Positions 50,319 through 58,912 of a DNA stretch of 64,000 nucleotides are shown here, piece after piece. Origin of the DNA: Imbroritus primus (lineage in GTDB: Bacteria > Pseudomonadota > Gammaproteobacteria > Burkholderiales > Burkholderiaceae). The first letter of the stretch is position 1, and the number at the start of each line of letters is the position of its first letter. The stretch covers positions 186,001-250,000 of the forward strand of contig AKCV02000026.1 of the NCBI GenBank assembly GCA_000272025.2, given 5' to 3'. Under the pieces are notes generated by a model. It worked only from the letters and a program-made list of their open reading frames with translations. It had not been told where the DNA came from and did not search any database. A program made the translations under genes and the position numbers.

Positions 50319-51254
50319 ATGGATATCTTTATCCAGCAGGTCGTGAATGGCCTGGTGCTCGGCAGCATCTATGCGCTGATCGCCCTTGGCTACACCATGG
50401 TCTACGGCATTCTGGGCATCATCAATTTTGCCCATGGCGATATCCTCATGGTCGGGGCAATGACCGCGTTGTCGTCGATCGGCCTGATCCAGGGCATCGC
50501 ACCCGGATTGCCCAACTGGCTGACGCTCGTGCTCGCCACCTGCATCGCCATGCCGGTCTGCGCCATCGTCAGCTTCACCATCGAAAAGGTCGCCTACCGC
50601 CCACTGCGCAATGCGCCACGGCTGGCGCCGCTGATCACAGCGATTGGCGTCTCCATCGTCCTGCAGACCATCGGCATGATGATCTGGTCGCGCAACCCGC
50701 TCACCTTCCCGCAACTGCTGCCCACAACCCCGGTGGAGATCGGTTCGACCGGCGCTACCATCACCGGCAAGGAAATGGTGATCCTCGGTATGGCGGTGAT
50801 CGTCATGAGCGGACTGACCCTGCTGGTCAACAAGACACGTCTTGGCCGCGCGATGCGGGCCACGGCGGAGAACCAGCGTGTGGCCGGGCTGATGGGCGTG
50901 AATCCCAATTTCGTCATCTCCGCCACCTTCATGATCGGCGCTGCGCTGGCCGCCGTGGCCGGCGTGATGATGGCCACCAACTACGGCAACGCGCACTTCT
51001 ACATGGGCTTTATCCCGGGTCTCAAGGCCTTCACGGCCGCGGTGCTCGGTGGCATCGGCAACCTCGCCGGCGCCATGCTGGGCGGCATGCTGCTGGGCCT
51101 CATCGAGGCGCTCGGCGCGGGCTATGTGGGCGACCTGACCGGCGGCGTGTTCGGTTCCAACTACCAGGACGTGTTCGCGTTCATCGTGCTGATCGGCGTG
51201 CTGCTGTTCCGTCCCTCCGGCATCATGGGCGAACGCGTGTCCGACCGGGCCTGA
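50319..51254 (+). CDS. livH: LivH, branched-chain amino acid ABC transporter permease
   Basis: The 311-residue membrane protein has eight or so helices and the LivH features VVNGLVLGSIYALIALGYTMVYGILGIINFAHG and AATAENQRVAGLMGVN, the EAA-like loop. It forms the channel with LivM. The ribosome-binding site is a full AAGGAGGT. It is followed by livM after 12 bases. Confidence 0.95.
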   Translation: MDIFIQQVVNGLVLGSIYALIALGYTMVYGILGIINFAHGDILMVGAMTALSSIGLIQGIAPGLPNWLTLVLATCIAMPVCAIVSFTIEKVAYRPLRNAPRLAPLITAIGVSIVLQTIGMMIWSRNPLTFPQLLPTTPVEIGSTGATITGKEMVILGMAVIVMSGLTLLVNKTRLGRAMRATAENQRVAGLMGVNPNFVISATFMIGAALAAVAGVMMATNYGNAHFYMGFIPGLKAFTAAVLGGIGNLAGAMLGGMLLGLIEALGAGYVGDLTGGVFGSNYQDVFAFIVLIGVLLFRPSGIMGERVSDRA

Positions 51255-51266
51255 CAGGAGACCATC

Positions 51267-52400
51267 ATGACCGAATTCTTCTCCAAGAAAACACCGGCGC
51301 GGTCGATCGCGGGCCTGATCGTGTTTGCTGCCATCGGCCTCGTGGCCCCGTTCCTCGTCAATGCGCTTGGTGGCAACTACTGGGTACGCGTGCTCGATTT
51401 CGCGCTGCTCTACATCATGCTGGCGCTGGGCCTGAACATCGTGGTCGGCTTTGCTGGCCTGCTCGACCTGGGCTATATCGCCTTCTACGGCGTGGGCGCC
51501 TACATGATGGCGCTACTTGGATCGCCGCACCTCGGCAACCAGTTCGAATGGATCGGGCAACTGTTCCCGTCGGGCCTGCACCTGCCGGTCTGGATCATCA
51601 TTCCGCTCGGGGCGTTGCTGGCCGGCATATTCGGCATCCTGCTCGGTGCGCCGACGCTCAAGCTGCGCGGTGACTACCTCGCCATCGTCACGCTCGGCTT
51701 CGGTGAAATCATCCGTATCTTCCTCAACAATCTCGACCGTCCACTCAACCTGACTAACGGCCCGAAGGGCATCACGGGTGTCGATCCGGTGACCATCTTC
51801 GGTTTCAACTTTGCCAAGACACACGAGTTTTTCGGCCTCAAGTTCACGCCGGTCTTCATGTACTACTACCTGTTCATTGCGCTGGTGGTGGTGATCGTCG
51901 TCATCACGCTGCGCCTGCAGCATTCACGTATCGGCCGCGCCTGGGTGGCGATCCGCGAAGACGAGATCGCCGCCAAGGCCATGGGCATCAACACGCGCAA
52001 CATCAAGCTGCTGGCCTTCGCACTTGGCGCGTCGTTCGGTGGCGTCTCCGGCGCGATGTTCGGTGCATTCCAGGGTTTTGTCTCGCCGGAGTCGTTCGTG
52101 CTGTGGGAGTCGATCTACATCCTCGCGATCGTCGTGCTTGGCGGCATGGGGCACGTGCCTGGCGTGATCCTCGGCGGTATCCTGCTGATCGGGTTTCAGG
52201 AGTTGCTGCGTGCGTCGGCCGAGCCGGTGCAGCGCATGCTCTTCGACCATGTGATCATCGAGGCCGAGGTTCTGCGCCAGCTGCTGTTCGGCCTGGCGCT
52301 CGTGCTGGTCATGCTTTACCGGCCGTCCGGCATCTGGCCGTCGCCGCGCAAGGAAGACCGGCCGGTACAACGACGCGCCGCCCCGGTGCGGACCGTCTGA
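51267..52400 (+). CDS. livM: LivM, branched-chain amino acid ABC transporter permease
   Basis: The 377-residue membrane protein has about ten helices with the LivM sequences ALLYIMLALGLNIVVGFAGLLDLGYIAFYGVGAY and AIREDEIAAKAMGINTRNIKLLAFALGA. It is the second permease. The basic tail (SPRKEDRPVQRRAAP) is cytoplasmic. It overlaps no neighbour; livG starts ten bases later. Confidence 0.95.
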   Translation: MTEFFSKKTPARSIAGLIVFAAIGLVAPFLVNALGGNYWVRVLDFALLYIMLALGLNIVVGFAGLLDLGYIAFYGVGAYMMALLGSPHLGNQFEWIGQLFPSGLHLPVWIIIPLGALLAGIFGILLGAPTLKLRGDYLAIVTLGFGEIIRIFLNNLDRPLNLTNGPKGITGVDPVTIFGFNFAKTHEFFGLKFTPVFMYYYLFIALVVVIVVITLRLQHSRIGRAWVAIREDEIAAKAMGINTRNIKLLAFALGASFGGVSGAMFGAFQGFVSPESFVLWESIYILAIVVLGGMGHVPGVILGGILLIGFQELLRASAEPVQRMLFDHVIIEAEVLRQLLFGLALVLVMLYRPSGIWPSPRKEDRPVQRRAAPVRTV

Positions 52401-52410
52401 GGAGACCGGC

Positions 52411-53184
52411 ATGAGTAAACCGATTCTGTTATCTGTCAAAGGCGTCAACAAGCGCTTCGGCGGCCTGCAGGCCCTGTCGGAGGTGGGCATCGAGATCGAG
52501 CAAGGCGAGATCTACGGGCTCATCGGACCGAACGGCGCCGGCAAGACGACCTTCTTCAATGTGCTCACCGGCCTGTACACACCGGATAGTGGCGAGTTCA
52601 TGCTGGGTGGCGCGCCCTACAAGCCAACGGCAGTGCATGAAGTGGCGAAGGCCGGCATCGCGCGCACCTTCCAGAACATTCGGCTGTTCGGCGACATGAC
52701 CGCACACGAGAATGTCATGGTCGGCCGGCATGTACGCACCAAGGCGGGCGTGCTCGGCGCGGTCTTCCGCACCAGGGCGACGCTGCGCGAGGAAGAGGCG
52801 ATCGAGGACATGGCGCACGACCTGCTCGAGTACGTCGGCATTGGCCAGTACGCCAATTTCACCGCGCGCAATCTCTCGTACGGGCATCAGCGCCGCCTCG
52901 AGATCGCCCGCGCCCTCGCCACGGAGCCGAAGCTACTCGCGCTCGACGAGCCGGCCGCCGGCATGAACGCGACCGAAAAAGTCGAACTGCGCGCGCTGCT
53001 CGACAAGATACGCAACGACGGCCGTACCATCCTGCTGATCGAGCATGACGTGAAACTGGTGATGGGGCTGTGCAACCGCCTGACGGTGCTCGACTACGGC
53101 AAGGTGATCGCCACTGGCTCGCCGCATGACGTCCAGCACAACCCGGCAGTGATCGAGGCCTACCTGGGCACGTCGGCGCATTGA
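52411..53184 (+). CDS. livG: LivG, branched-chain amino acid ABC transporter ATP-binding protein
   Basis: The 257-residue protein has Walker A GPNGAGKTT (about residue 38), a signature region (LSYGHQRRLEIARALA) and Walker B LLALDEPAAGMN, followed by the His switch (LIEHDVKLVM). It is one of the two ATPases of the liv system. livF begins 58 bases downstream. Confidence 0.95.
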   Translation: MSKPILLSVKGVNKRFGGLQALSEVGIEIEQGEIYGLIGPNGAGKTTFFNVLTGLYTPDSGEFMLGGAPYKPTAVHEVAKAGIARTFQNIRLFGDMTAHENVMVGRHVRTKAGVLGAVFRTRATLREEEAIEDMAHDLLEYVGIGQYANFTARNLSYGHQRRLEIARALATEPKLLALDEPAAGMNATEKVELRALLDKIRNDGRTILLIEHDVKLVMGLCNRLTVLDYGKVIATGSPHDVQHNPAVIEAYLGTSAH

Positions 53185-53242
53185 TCGGCATGCCTGATCT
53201 GTGCGCATCGAATTGCGGGCGCGACCCGGCAAAGGACATGCA

Positions 53243-53959
53243 ATGAGTCAAACCATACTGAAGATCTCGGGCCTGAAGGTCGCGTATGGCGGCATCCAGG
53301 CCGTCAAGGGCGTCGACCTCGAGATTCGCGAAGGGGAGCTGGTCACGCTGATCGGCGCCAACGGCGCAGGCAAGACTACCACCATGAAGGCCATCACGGG
53401 GCTGCAAGGCTGGGCAGCGGGCGAGGTAGAGTACCTCGGCAAGTCCATCAAGGGCATGCCGAGCTATGAACTCCTCAAGCGCGGGCTGGTGATGGTGCCG
53501 GAAGGCCGTGGCGTGTTCGCGCGCATGACCATCACCGAAAATCTCAAGATGGGCGCCTATGTGCGCAACGACGAGGCGGGCATCCAGCGCGACATCGACC
53601 GGATGTTCACGATCTTTCCGCGTCTCAAGGAGCGCGCCAACCAGCTGGCCGGCACCATGTCCGGCGGCGAGCAGCAAATGCTGGCGATGGGGCGCGCGTT
53701 GATGAGTCAACCCAAACTGTTGCTGCTCGACGAGCCGTCGATGGGGCTGTCGCCGATCATGGTCGACAAGATCTTCGAGGTCGTGCGCGACATTTCCGCG
53801 CAGGGCGTGACGGTACTGCTGGTCGAGCAGAACGCGCGGCTCGCGCTGCATGCCGCTGATCGCGGCTATGTCATGGATTCCGGGCTCATCACCATGTCGG
53901 GCAATGCCAAGGACATGCTGAACGATCCGAAGGTGCGGGCGGCGTACCTGGGCGAGTGA
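53243..53959 (+). CDS. livF: LivF, branched-chain amino acid ABC transporter ATP-binding protein
   Basis: The 238-residue protein has Walker A GANGAGKTT, the signature MSGGEQQMLAMGRALM and Walker B LLLLDEPSMGLSP. It is the second ATPase. The start at 53243 gives the family N-terminus MSQTILKISGLKV; an ATG 42 bases upstream has no support. It ends the operon and is convergent with argD. Confidence 0.95.
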   Translation: MSQTILKISGLKVAYGGIQAVKGVDLEIREGELVTLIGANGAGKTTTMKAITGLQGWAAGEVEYLGKSIKGMPSYELLKRGLVMVPEGRGVFARMTITENLKMGAYVRNDEAGIQRDIDRMFTIFPRLKERANQLAGTMSGGEQQMLAMGRALMSQPKLLLLDEPSMGLSPIMVDKIFEVVRDISAQGVTVLLVEQNARLALHAADRGYVMDSGLITMSGNAKDMLNDPKVRAAYLGE

Positions 53960-54095
53960 GGCGTCGCGCGCGGCGCAGCCGGGCAGGCCCCATGTTTGCT
54001 GACGCCGGGTTGCAATGCCGCCGATCCGTCGCAAGCACGGCAAGCCCTGCTGGTGCGGATTGCCCGACTTGGTTCGGGACGACGCCACCTCAAAG

Positions 54096-54127
54096 AAAAA
54101 GCCACGCTCGTTCTGGCGTGGCTTTTT
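54096..54127. terminator. Bidirectional terminator between livF and argD
   Basis: GCCACGC-N8-GCGTGGC is a perfect seven-base stem flanked by AAAAA and TTTTT, so it can end transcripts in both directions. It lies between convergent genes. Confidence 0.92.
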
Positions 54128-54172
54128 ACGAGGCTTCGCAGACCGGCGTGACGGGATCATGCCGGCCTATGC

Positions 54173-55360
54173 TCAGGCATGTTTTTTCAGCAGACCGCGC
54201 AGCATCTCGGTCATCTCGTCGATTTCCTCGAAGCTGATGTTGAGTGCCGGCATGAAACGGAGCAGGGCGGGGCGCGGCGAGTTGAGCAGCAGGCCCTGCG
54301 GGTTTAGTTCGCGCGCAGCCTCGACCAGTTGCGGGCCGATGTCGCGGCCGAGCTGCAGGGCGCGCAGCAGGCCCTCACCGCGCTCGCCCTCCAGGCCGAA
54401 CTCACTGCACAGCGCCAGCATACGTGTGCGCAGATGTTCGCCGCGCGCCAGCACGCCCGGCAGGAACTCCGGTTCGAGCAGCGTGCTCATCACGGCATGG
54501 CCGACGGCCGTCATCAGCGGATTGCCGTTGTAGGTGCCGCCCTGGTCGCCCGGCTCGAAGCAGGCCACGGCTTCCGTGCTGAGCAGCGCGGCGAGCGGCA
54601 CGCCGCCACCAATGCCCTTGCCGAGCGTCATGATGTCCGGCTGGATGCCCGAGAGCTGGTAGGCGAATAGCGAGCCGCAACGGCCACAGCCAGTCTGCAC
54701 TTCATCGACGATCAGCAGGATGTTCTTTGCCTTGGTCAGCGCGCGCAACTGCTGCATGAACTCGCGCGTGGCGGGAATGACGCCGCCTTCGCCCTGCACC
54801 GGCTCCAGCATCACGGCCACGGTTTCGTCCGTGATCAGCGCCTCGACCGACGCAATGTCGTTCAGGATGGCTTTCGGAAAGCCCGGTACCTGCGGGGCGA
54901 AGATCGTGTCCCAGCCAGCCTTGCCCGATGCGCTCATGGTCGCCAGCGTGCGACCGTGGAAGCTGTGGTCGAAGGTGATGATCTGGTAGGCGCCGCTCTT
55001 GTTCTTGCGGCCCCATTTGCGTGCCAGCTTAATTGCGCCTTCGTTGGCTTCCGCGCCGCTGTTGGCGAAGAAGACCTTGTCGAAGCAGCTGTTCTGCGTC
55101 AGCAGTTCGGCCAGCTTGACCATCGGCTCGTTGTAGAACGCCGGGCTCGGGTTGATGATCTTGCGGGCCTGGGCGTTGAGCGCGTCGATCATCACTGGAG
55201 CCGAATGGCCGAGGCAGTTCACCGCCCAGCCCTGCAGAAAATCCAGATAGCGCTTGCCGTTCTGGTCCGTCATCCAGGAGCCTTGACCCTCCACAAAGAC
55301 GAGGTCCGGCCGCGTGGTGATGGTCATCAATGTATGAACGGGGTAGTCGGCAAATGCCAT
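54173..55360 (-). CDS. argD: Acetylornithine aminotransferase (ArgD-type)
   Basis: The 395-residue protein is a class-III PLP aminotransferase of the ArgD type: the cofactor Lys is in [10 protein letters not shown] (about residue 244), with [26 protein letters not shown] and DEVQTGCGR. It acts in arginine synthesis on N-acetylornithine; an AstC-like catabolic role cannot be excluded. The leader upstream (promoter, Arg-rich 20-codon frame, terminator) points to control by arginine supply. It starts [12 protein letters not shown] after GGAG. Confidence 0.93.
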   Translation of the reverse strand: MAFADYPVHTLMTITTRPDLVFVEGQGSWMTDQNGKRYLDFLQGWAVNCLGHSAPVMIDALNAQARKIINPSPAFYNEPMVKLAELLTQNSCFDKVFFANSGAEANEGAIKLARKWGRKNKSGAYQIITFDHSFHGRTLATMSASGKAGWDTIFAPQVPGFPKAILNDIASVEALITDETVAVMLEPVQGEGGVIPATREFMQQLRALTKAKNILLIVDEVQTGCGRCGSLFAYQLSGIQPDIMTLGKGIGGGVPLAALLSTEAVACFEPGDQGGTYNGNPLMTAVGHAVMSTLLEPEFLPGVLARGEHLRTRMLALCSEFGLEGERGEGLLRALQLGRDIGPQLVEAARELNPQGLLLNSPRPALLRFMPALNISFEEIDEMTEMLRGLLKKHA

Positions 55361-55440
55361 GGTGCACTCCAGTCAGGTTCGGGTTACGGCAGAAGCGGGA
55401 TGAGCGGACTCAGCAAATTGATCGGCGAACCGATCCGGCA

Positions 55441-55472
55441 AATAAAAAAGCCACGGAGCTTGCCCCGTGGCT
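55441..55472 (-). terminator. Intrinsic terminator/attenuator before argD
   Basis: On the minus strand AGCCACGG-GGCAAGCT-CCGTGGCT is followed by TTTTTATT, a perfect eight-base stem with U-tract. It is 80 bases upstream of the argD ATG and 36 bases after the Arg-rich leader frame. The loop bases 55460-55465 (GGGCAA in RNA) are complementary to TTGCCC of the leader frame (55530-55535), a possible antiterminator pairing. Confidence 0.8.
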
Positions 55473-55508
55473 CATCGACCTGCTTGATCTACAACACGCA
55501 AGAAACGG

Positions 55509-55571
55509 TCAGCCGCGCGGCGCCCGGAAGGGCAACGTGGAGCGGCGGCGTCGGATCGTCAGCGTATTCAT
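55509..55571 (-). CDS. Putative arginine leader peptide (20 aa), argD attenuator
   Basis: A 20-codon frame starts at an ATG at 55571 and reads MNTLTIRRRRSTLPFRAPRG. Six of its 20 codons are Arg, four of them in a row (55542-55553, CGA CGC CGC CGC). The promoter 7 bases upstream would begin the transcript at or beside the ATG, so translation would be leaderless. An intrinsic terminator and then argD follow. Together these features match an amino-acid attenuator in which ribosome stalling at the Arg codons lets RNA polymerase read into argD. The interpretation is inference; no such leader is known to me for argD. Confidence 0.6.
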   Translation of the reverse strand: MNTLTIRRRRSTLPFRAPRG

Positions 55572-55578
55572 GGGGGCA

Positions 55579-55607
55579 AGAATATAGTCGTTTTCCCCAA
55601 GTGTCAA
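55579..55607 (-). promoter_or_regulatory. argD leader promoter
   Basis: On the minus strand a perfect TTGACA (55602-55607) and TATTCT (55579-55584) are 17 bases apart. Start of transcription seven bases downstream falls at the ATG of the 20-codon frame (55571). It lies in the 56 bases between the reductase stop (55627) and the leader frame, so argD has its own promoter. Confidence 0.85.
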
Positions 55608-55626
55608 AAGTTTTGCGGCGGCCCTG

Positions 55627-56688
55627 TCAGGCGGGTTGCGTAGAGGCGACATGGAGGTCCGCTTCGGAGGTGAACGCGTCCGCATGGAAGGCGGTCTCGG
55701 GCAAGCCGCACTGGGCGTGGAAGTCGCGTCGCGCCGAGTCAACCATGACCGGCGCGCCGCAGGCGTACACCTCGTGGCCCGAGAGGTCGGGGTGATCTGC
55801 CATCACGGCCAGGTGGACGAAGCCGGTCCGGCCCGTCCAGGCGTCTTCCGGCAGTCCATCCGAGATGACCGGCACGAACTTGAAGTTCGGCAGCGTGGCC
55901 GCCCACTGTTCGCACAGCTCGCGCATATACAGGTCGGCCGGACGGCGGCCGCCCCAGTACAGCGTCATCGGCCGTTCGATCTTCTGGTAGGCGGCATGCT
56001 CGACGATTGCCTTGATGGGCGCAAAGCCGGTGCCCGAAGCAAGGAGGATGATCGGCTTGTCGCTGTCCTCGCGCAGGAAGAAGCTGCCGAGTGGGCCTTC
56101 GAAACGGAGGATATCGCGCTCCTTCATGGCCGGCTGGCCTTCACGCGCGCCGAATACGAAATCGGTGAACGTGCCGCCGGGCATATGGCGGATGTGCAGT
56201 TCGATCGGGCCTTCTTCATGCGGTGCCGAGGCGATCGAGTAACTGCGCCGCTTGCCGTCGCGCAGCAGGAATTCCACATACTGCCCGGCGAGGAACTGCA
56301 TGCGTTCCGTGGCAGGCAACTGCAGGCGGATCACCATCACGTCGGAAGTCAGCTGGGTCAGCGATGCGACACGCACCGGCATCTTGCGTACTGGAATATC
56401 GCCCGCACCCTGGACCTCGCGGCATTCGATGATCATGTCGCTGCGCGCGGTGGCGCAGCAGAACAGCGCCTTGCCCTCTGCAGCTTCCTGACGGGACAGC
56501 GCGCGCTCGGCATGTTCACCCTGCACGAAATCACCTTCCGCCACCGCACCCTTGCATGAGCCACAAGCGCCGTTTTTGCAGCCATAGGGCATGCCAATGC
56601 CCTGGCGCAGCGCTGCCGCGAGGATCGACTCGTCTGCGTCGACCTGAAATGTATGGCCGCTCGGGCGCACAGTCACTTGAAAAGACAT
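55627..56688 (-). CDS. 2Fe-2S/FAD-NAD(P)H reductase of the CDP-6-deoxy-delta-3,4-glucoseen reductase type
   Basis: The 353-residue protein has an N-terminal plant-type ferredoxin domain (C37, C42, C45 in GCKNGACGSCKG, and C77/C78), an FAD domain (RRSYSIASAP) and an NAD(P)H domain (LLASGTGFAPIKAI). Such enzymes pass electrons from NAD(P)H to a partner oxygenase or dehydratase. The annotated name CDP-6-deoxy-glucoseen reductase is used in Burkholderiales for this gene, but the true partner is not known. The start at 56688 leaves only 14 bases to the divergent epimerase gene. Confidence 0.85.
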   Translation of the reverse strand: MSFQVTVRPSGHTFQVDADESILAAALRQGIGMPYGCKNGACGSCKGAVAEGDFVQGEHAERALSRQEAAEGKALFCCATARSDMIIECREVQGAGDIPVRKMPVRVASLTQLTSDVMVIRLQLPATERMQFLAGQYVEFLLRDGKRRSYSIASAPHEEGPIELHIRHMPGGTFTDFVFGAREGQPAMKERDILRFEGPLGSFFLREDSDKPIILLASGTGFAPIKAIVEHAAYQKIERPMTLYWGGRRPADLYMRELCEQWAATLPNFKFVPVISDGLPEDAWTGRTGFVHLAVMADHPDLSGHEVYACGAPVMVDSARRDFHAQCGLPETAFHADAFTSEADLHVASTQPA

Positions 56689-56702
56689 ACTACAATCCAT
56701 CT

Positions 56703-57731
56703 ATGAAAAAACTAACGGTTGCCCGTCTCCGCACGCGCCGTCTTGGCCTGCCTCGCGTGTTGATCGTCGGTTGCGGAGATGTCGGGATGCGCGCCGTGCC
56801 GTTACTGCAGGGGCGTTACCGTATCTTCGCCGTGACCTCTGATCCGCAGCGCGTGGCGTCATTGCGTGAAGCCGGGGTGGTGCCGCTGGTGGCGAATCTC
56901 GATCAGCCCGCGTCATTGCGCCGGCTGGCATCGCTGGCGCCGCGCGTGCTGCATCTGGCGCCGCCGCAGAACACCGGCTCGCGCGATAGGCGCACCCGTG
57001 CGTTGCTCCATGTATTGAGCCGGGCGACGCCCGCGCGCCATGCGCATGCTGCAGGACTAGGCCACCCGCGCCAAGCATACATCGACTCCATTTTACCCGA
57101 CCGCGATGTCCGTGCCAGGCGCGTACTGATCTATGCAAGCACGTCCGGTGTCTATGGCGACCAGCGCGGCGCACTGGTATACGAGCACACGATGCCGCGA
57201 CCCACGACGGACCGAGCAGTGCGACGGGTGGATGCCGAAACCGCGATCCGCCGGTTTGGGAACTGCATGCGGTGGCGGACCACCATCCTGCGGATCCCTG
57301 GCATCTACGCGGACAACCGCCTGCCGCTGGAGAGGTTGGCGCGGGGGACGCCTGCGTTGCAGCCCGCCGACGATGTCTACACCAACCATATCCATGCCGA
57401 TGACCTTGCCCGTATCGTCGTGACCGCAATGACGCGCGGACGTCCGCAGCGCATCGTACATGCCAGCGACGACTCTCGCCTGCTGATGGGCGACTATCTC
57501 GATCTGGTAGCCGAGCGCACCGGATTGCCAAAGCCGCCACGGCTCAGCCGTGACGCTGTGCGCAGTGGTGTGTCGCCGGTGCAGTTCAGTTTCATGAGCG
57601 AGTCACGGCAACTCGACAATCGCCGGCTCCGGAACGAACTGCGTATTCGCCTGCGGTATCCAAGCGTCCAGCGTTACTTCGACAGCCGGCCACAGCTTCG
57701 CGCGCACGCATTGATGACCGATAGCCGGTAA
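56703..57731 (+). CDS. NAD-dependent epimerase/dehydratase-like protein
   Basis: The 342-residue protein has a basic N-terminus and a Rossmann motif (VLIVGCGDVGMRAV), the YASTSGVYGD signature and RIPGIYADNRLPL, the SDR extended (epimerase) form. Substrate unknown. A Lys of the YxxxK triad is not obvious, so catalysis is uncertain. It starts 14 bases from the divergent reductase start. TACAAT lies six bases before the ATG, so the transcript may be leaderless or nearly so. Confidence 0.8.
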   Translation: MKKLTVARLRTRRLGLPRVLIVGCGDVGMRAVPLLQGRYRIFAVTSDPQRVASLREAGVVPLVANLDQPASLRRLASLAPRVLHLAPPQNTGSRDRRTRALLHVLSRATPARHAHAAGLGHPRQAYIDSILPDRDVRARRVLIYASTSGVYGDQRGALVYEHTMPRPTTDRAVRRVDAETAIRRFGNCMRWRTTILRIPGIYADNRLPLERLARGTPALQPADDVYTNHIHADDLARIVVTAMTRGRPQRIVHASDDSRLLMGDYLDLVAERTGLPKPPRLSRDAVRSGVSPVQFSFMSESRQLDNRRLRNELRIRLRYPSVQRYFDSRPQLRAHALMTDSR

Positions 57732-57787
57732 GCGTCCTGACGCCGCAGCGGCGGGTCGGGCACAAGAACACTGGAGACACCTCAAGC

Positions 57788-58732
57788 ATGAAAGGTCCGA
57801 CAGAGATCAACCTCCACCGGTTCGATATCAACCTGCTCGTGGTGTTTCTCGAGCTATGGGAGCTCAAGAGCGTCACCCTGGCGAGCGAGAAGATGGCGCT
57901 TACGCAGTCGGCCGTCAGCCATGCGCTCAAGCGTCTGCGCGTGGCACTGGATGACGAGTTGTTCGTGAGCACGCGCGCGGGCCTGCAGCCGACCCCGCTG
58001 GCCAACGAGCTGGCCGGCCCGATCCGCAAGGCGCTCGACGATATTCGTGCGGCACTGAGCCTTGGCGCGCATTTCGATCCGGGTACGGCGCGCCTCAACT
58101 TCAAGATCGCCATGAGCGAGATCATCGAGCTGGCCGTGGCGCCAGCCCTGGTCGCCAGGATTGCCCAGGAGGCGCCAGGCATCGTGCTCGAACTCGATAG
58201 CATCGCCAGCAACCGTACCGCGCACGCATTGCTCGAGAGCGGTGCGCTGCAACTGGTGATCAGCACGCGCGACATTCCTGGTGCGGGGACCGAGCATGAG
58301 ATGCTGGCCGACATGCCGGTGGTCGTCATGGCGCCGGGCCACGTGCCTATCGAGGGATCTGTGATCCCGATGGAGACCTATCTCGCCATTCCCCATGTGG
58401 TGTTCCGCCCGCCGGACAATCGCGGCTGGATGGTCGACCAGACGCTGACGAGCATGGGGTTGAGCCGCAAGATCGGCGCCGTGGTGCAGAACTACATGGT
58501 GATGGCTGCGGTCGCCGCCGAGGCCGGCTATCTTTGCCATGTGCCACGCCTGCTGGTCGATAAGATTGCCCCGGTGCTCGACCTCGTACCGTACGAAGCG
58601 CCCGTGCCGATCAAGTCGTCGCACCTGATCGTTTCCTCGCACGCCACATTCAAGGCGGACCCCGCCGTGAACTGGCTCAAGACGCAATTGCGTGAAGTCG
58701 TCGAGGCGCGCCGTAACGGTCCATTCCGCTGA
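57788..58732 (+). CDS. LysR-family transcriptional regulator
   Basis: The 314-residue protein has a LysR helix-turn-helix (DINLLVVFLELWELKSVTLASEKMALTQSAVSHALKRLR) and a NodD-like effector domain. The gene is parallel to the LLM monooxygenase gene that starts 180 bases downstream, where strong inverted repeats lie. It may control that gene. The effector is unknown. Confidence 0.88.
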   Translation: MKGPTEINLHRFDINLLVVFLELWELKSVTLASEKMALTQSAVSHALKRLRVALDDELFVSTRAGLQPTPLANELAGPIRKALDDIRAALSLGAHFDPGTARLNFKIAMSEIIELAVAPALVARIAQEAPGIVLELDSIASNRTAHALLESGALQLVISTRDIPGAGTEHEMLADMPVVVMAPGHVPIEGSVIPMETYLAIPHVVFRPPDNRGWMVDQTLTSMGLSRKIGAVVQNYMVMAAVAAEAGYLCHVPRLLVDKIAPVLDLVPYEAPVPIKSSHLIVSSHATFKADPAVNWLKTQLREVVEARRNGPFR

Positions 58733-58912
58733 AAATCCAGGTGGCGATTAATTGCCCCAATATCGGATATGGGATTATCCAGATAATTAATTCCGTTCAT
58801 ATCTGGAATGAGAAAACGTCATTCCAGCCAGTTTTCCCGATGCTAACATTTCCATGAAATCGATGCCGCACCGGCCTCGTCATCGAAACAGCAGACGTCG
58901 GAGAGCAACAGT
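58733..58912. promoter_or_regulatory. Operator region of the LLM monooxygenase gene
   Basis: The 180-base gap is AT-rich and contains a perfect 9-base inverted repeat CTGGAATGA-GAAAACG-TCATTCCAG at 58803-58827. It overlaps a second inverted repeat CCAGATA/TATCTGG (58779-58785 and 58800-58806). Both are operator-like. The monooxygenase starts 85 bases downstream. Confidence 0.7.
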
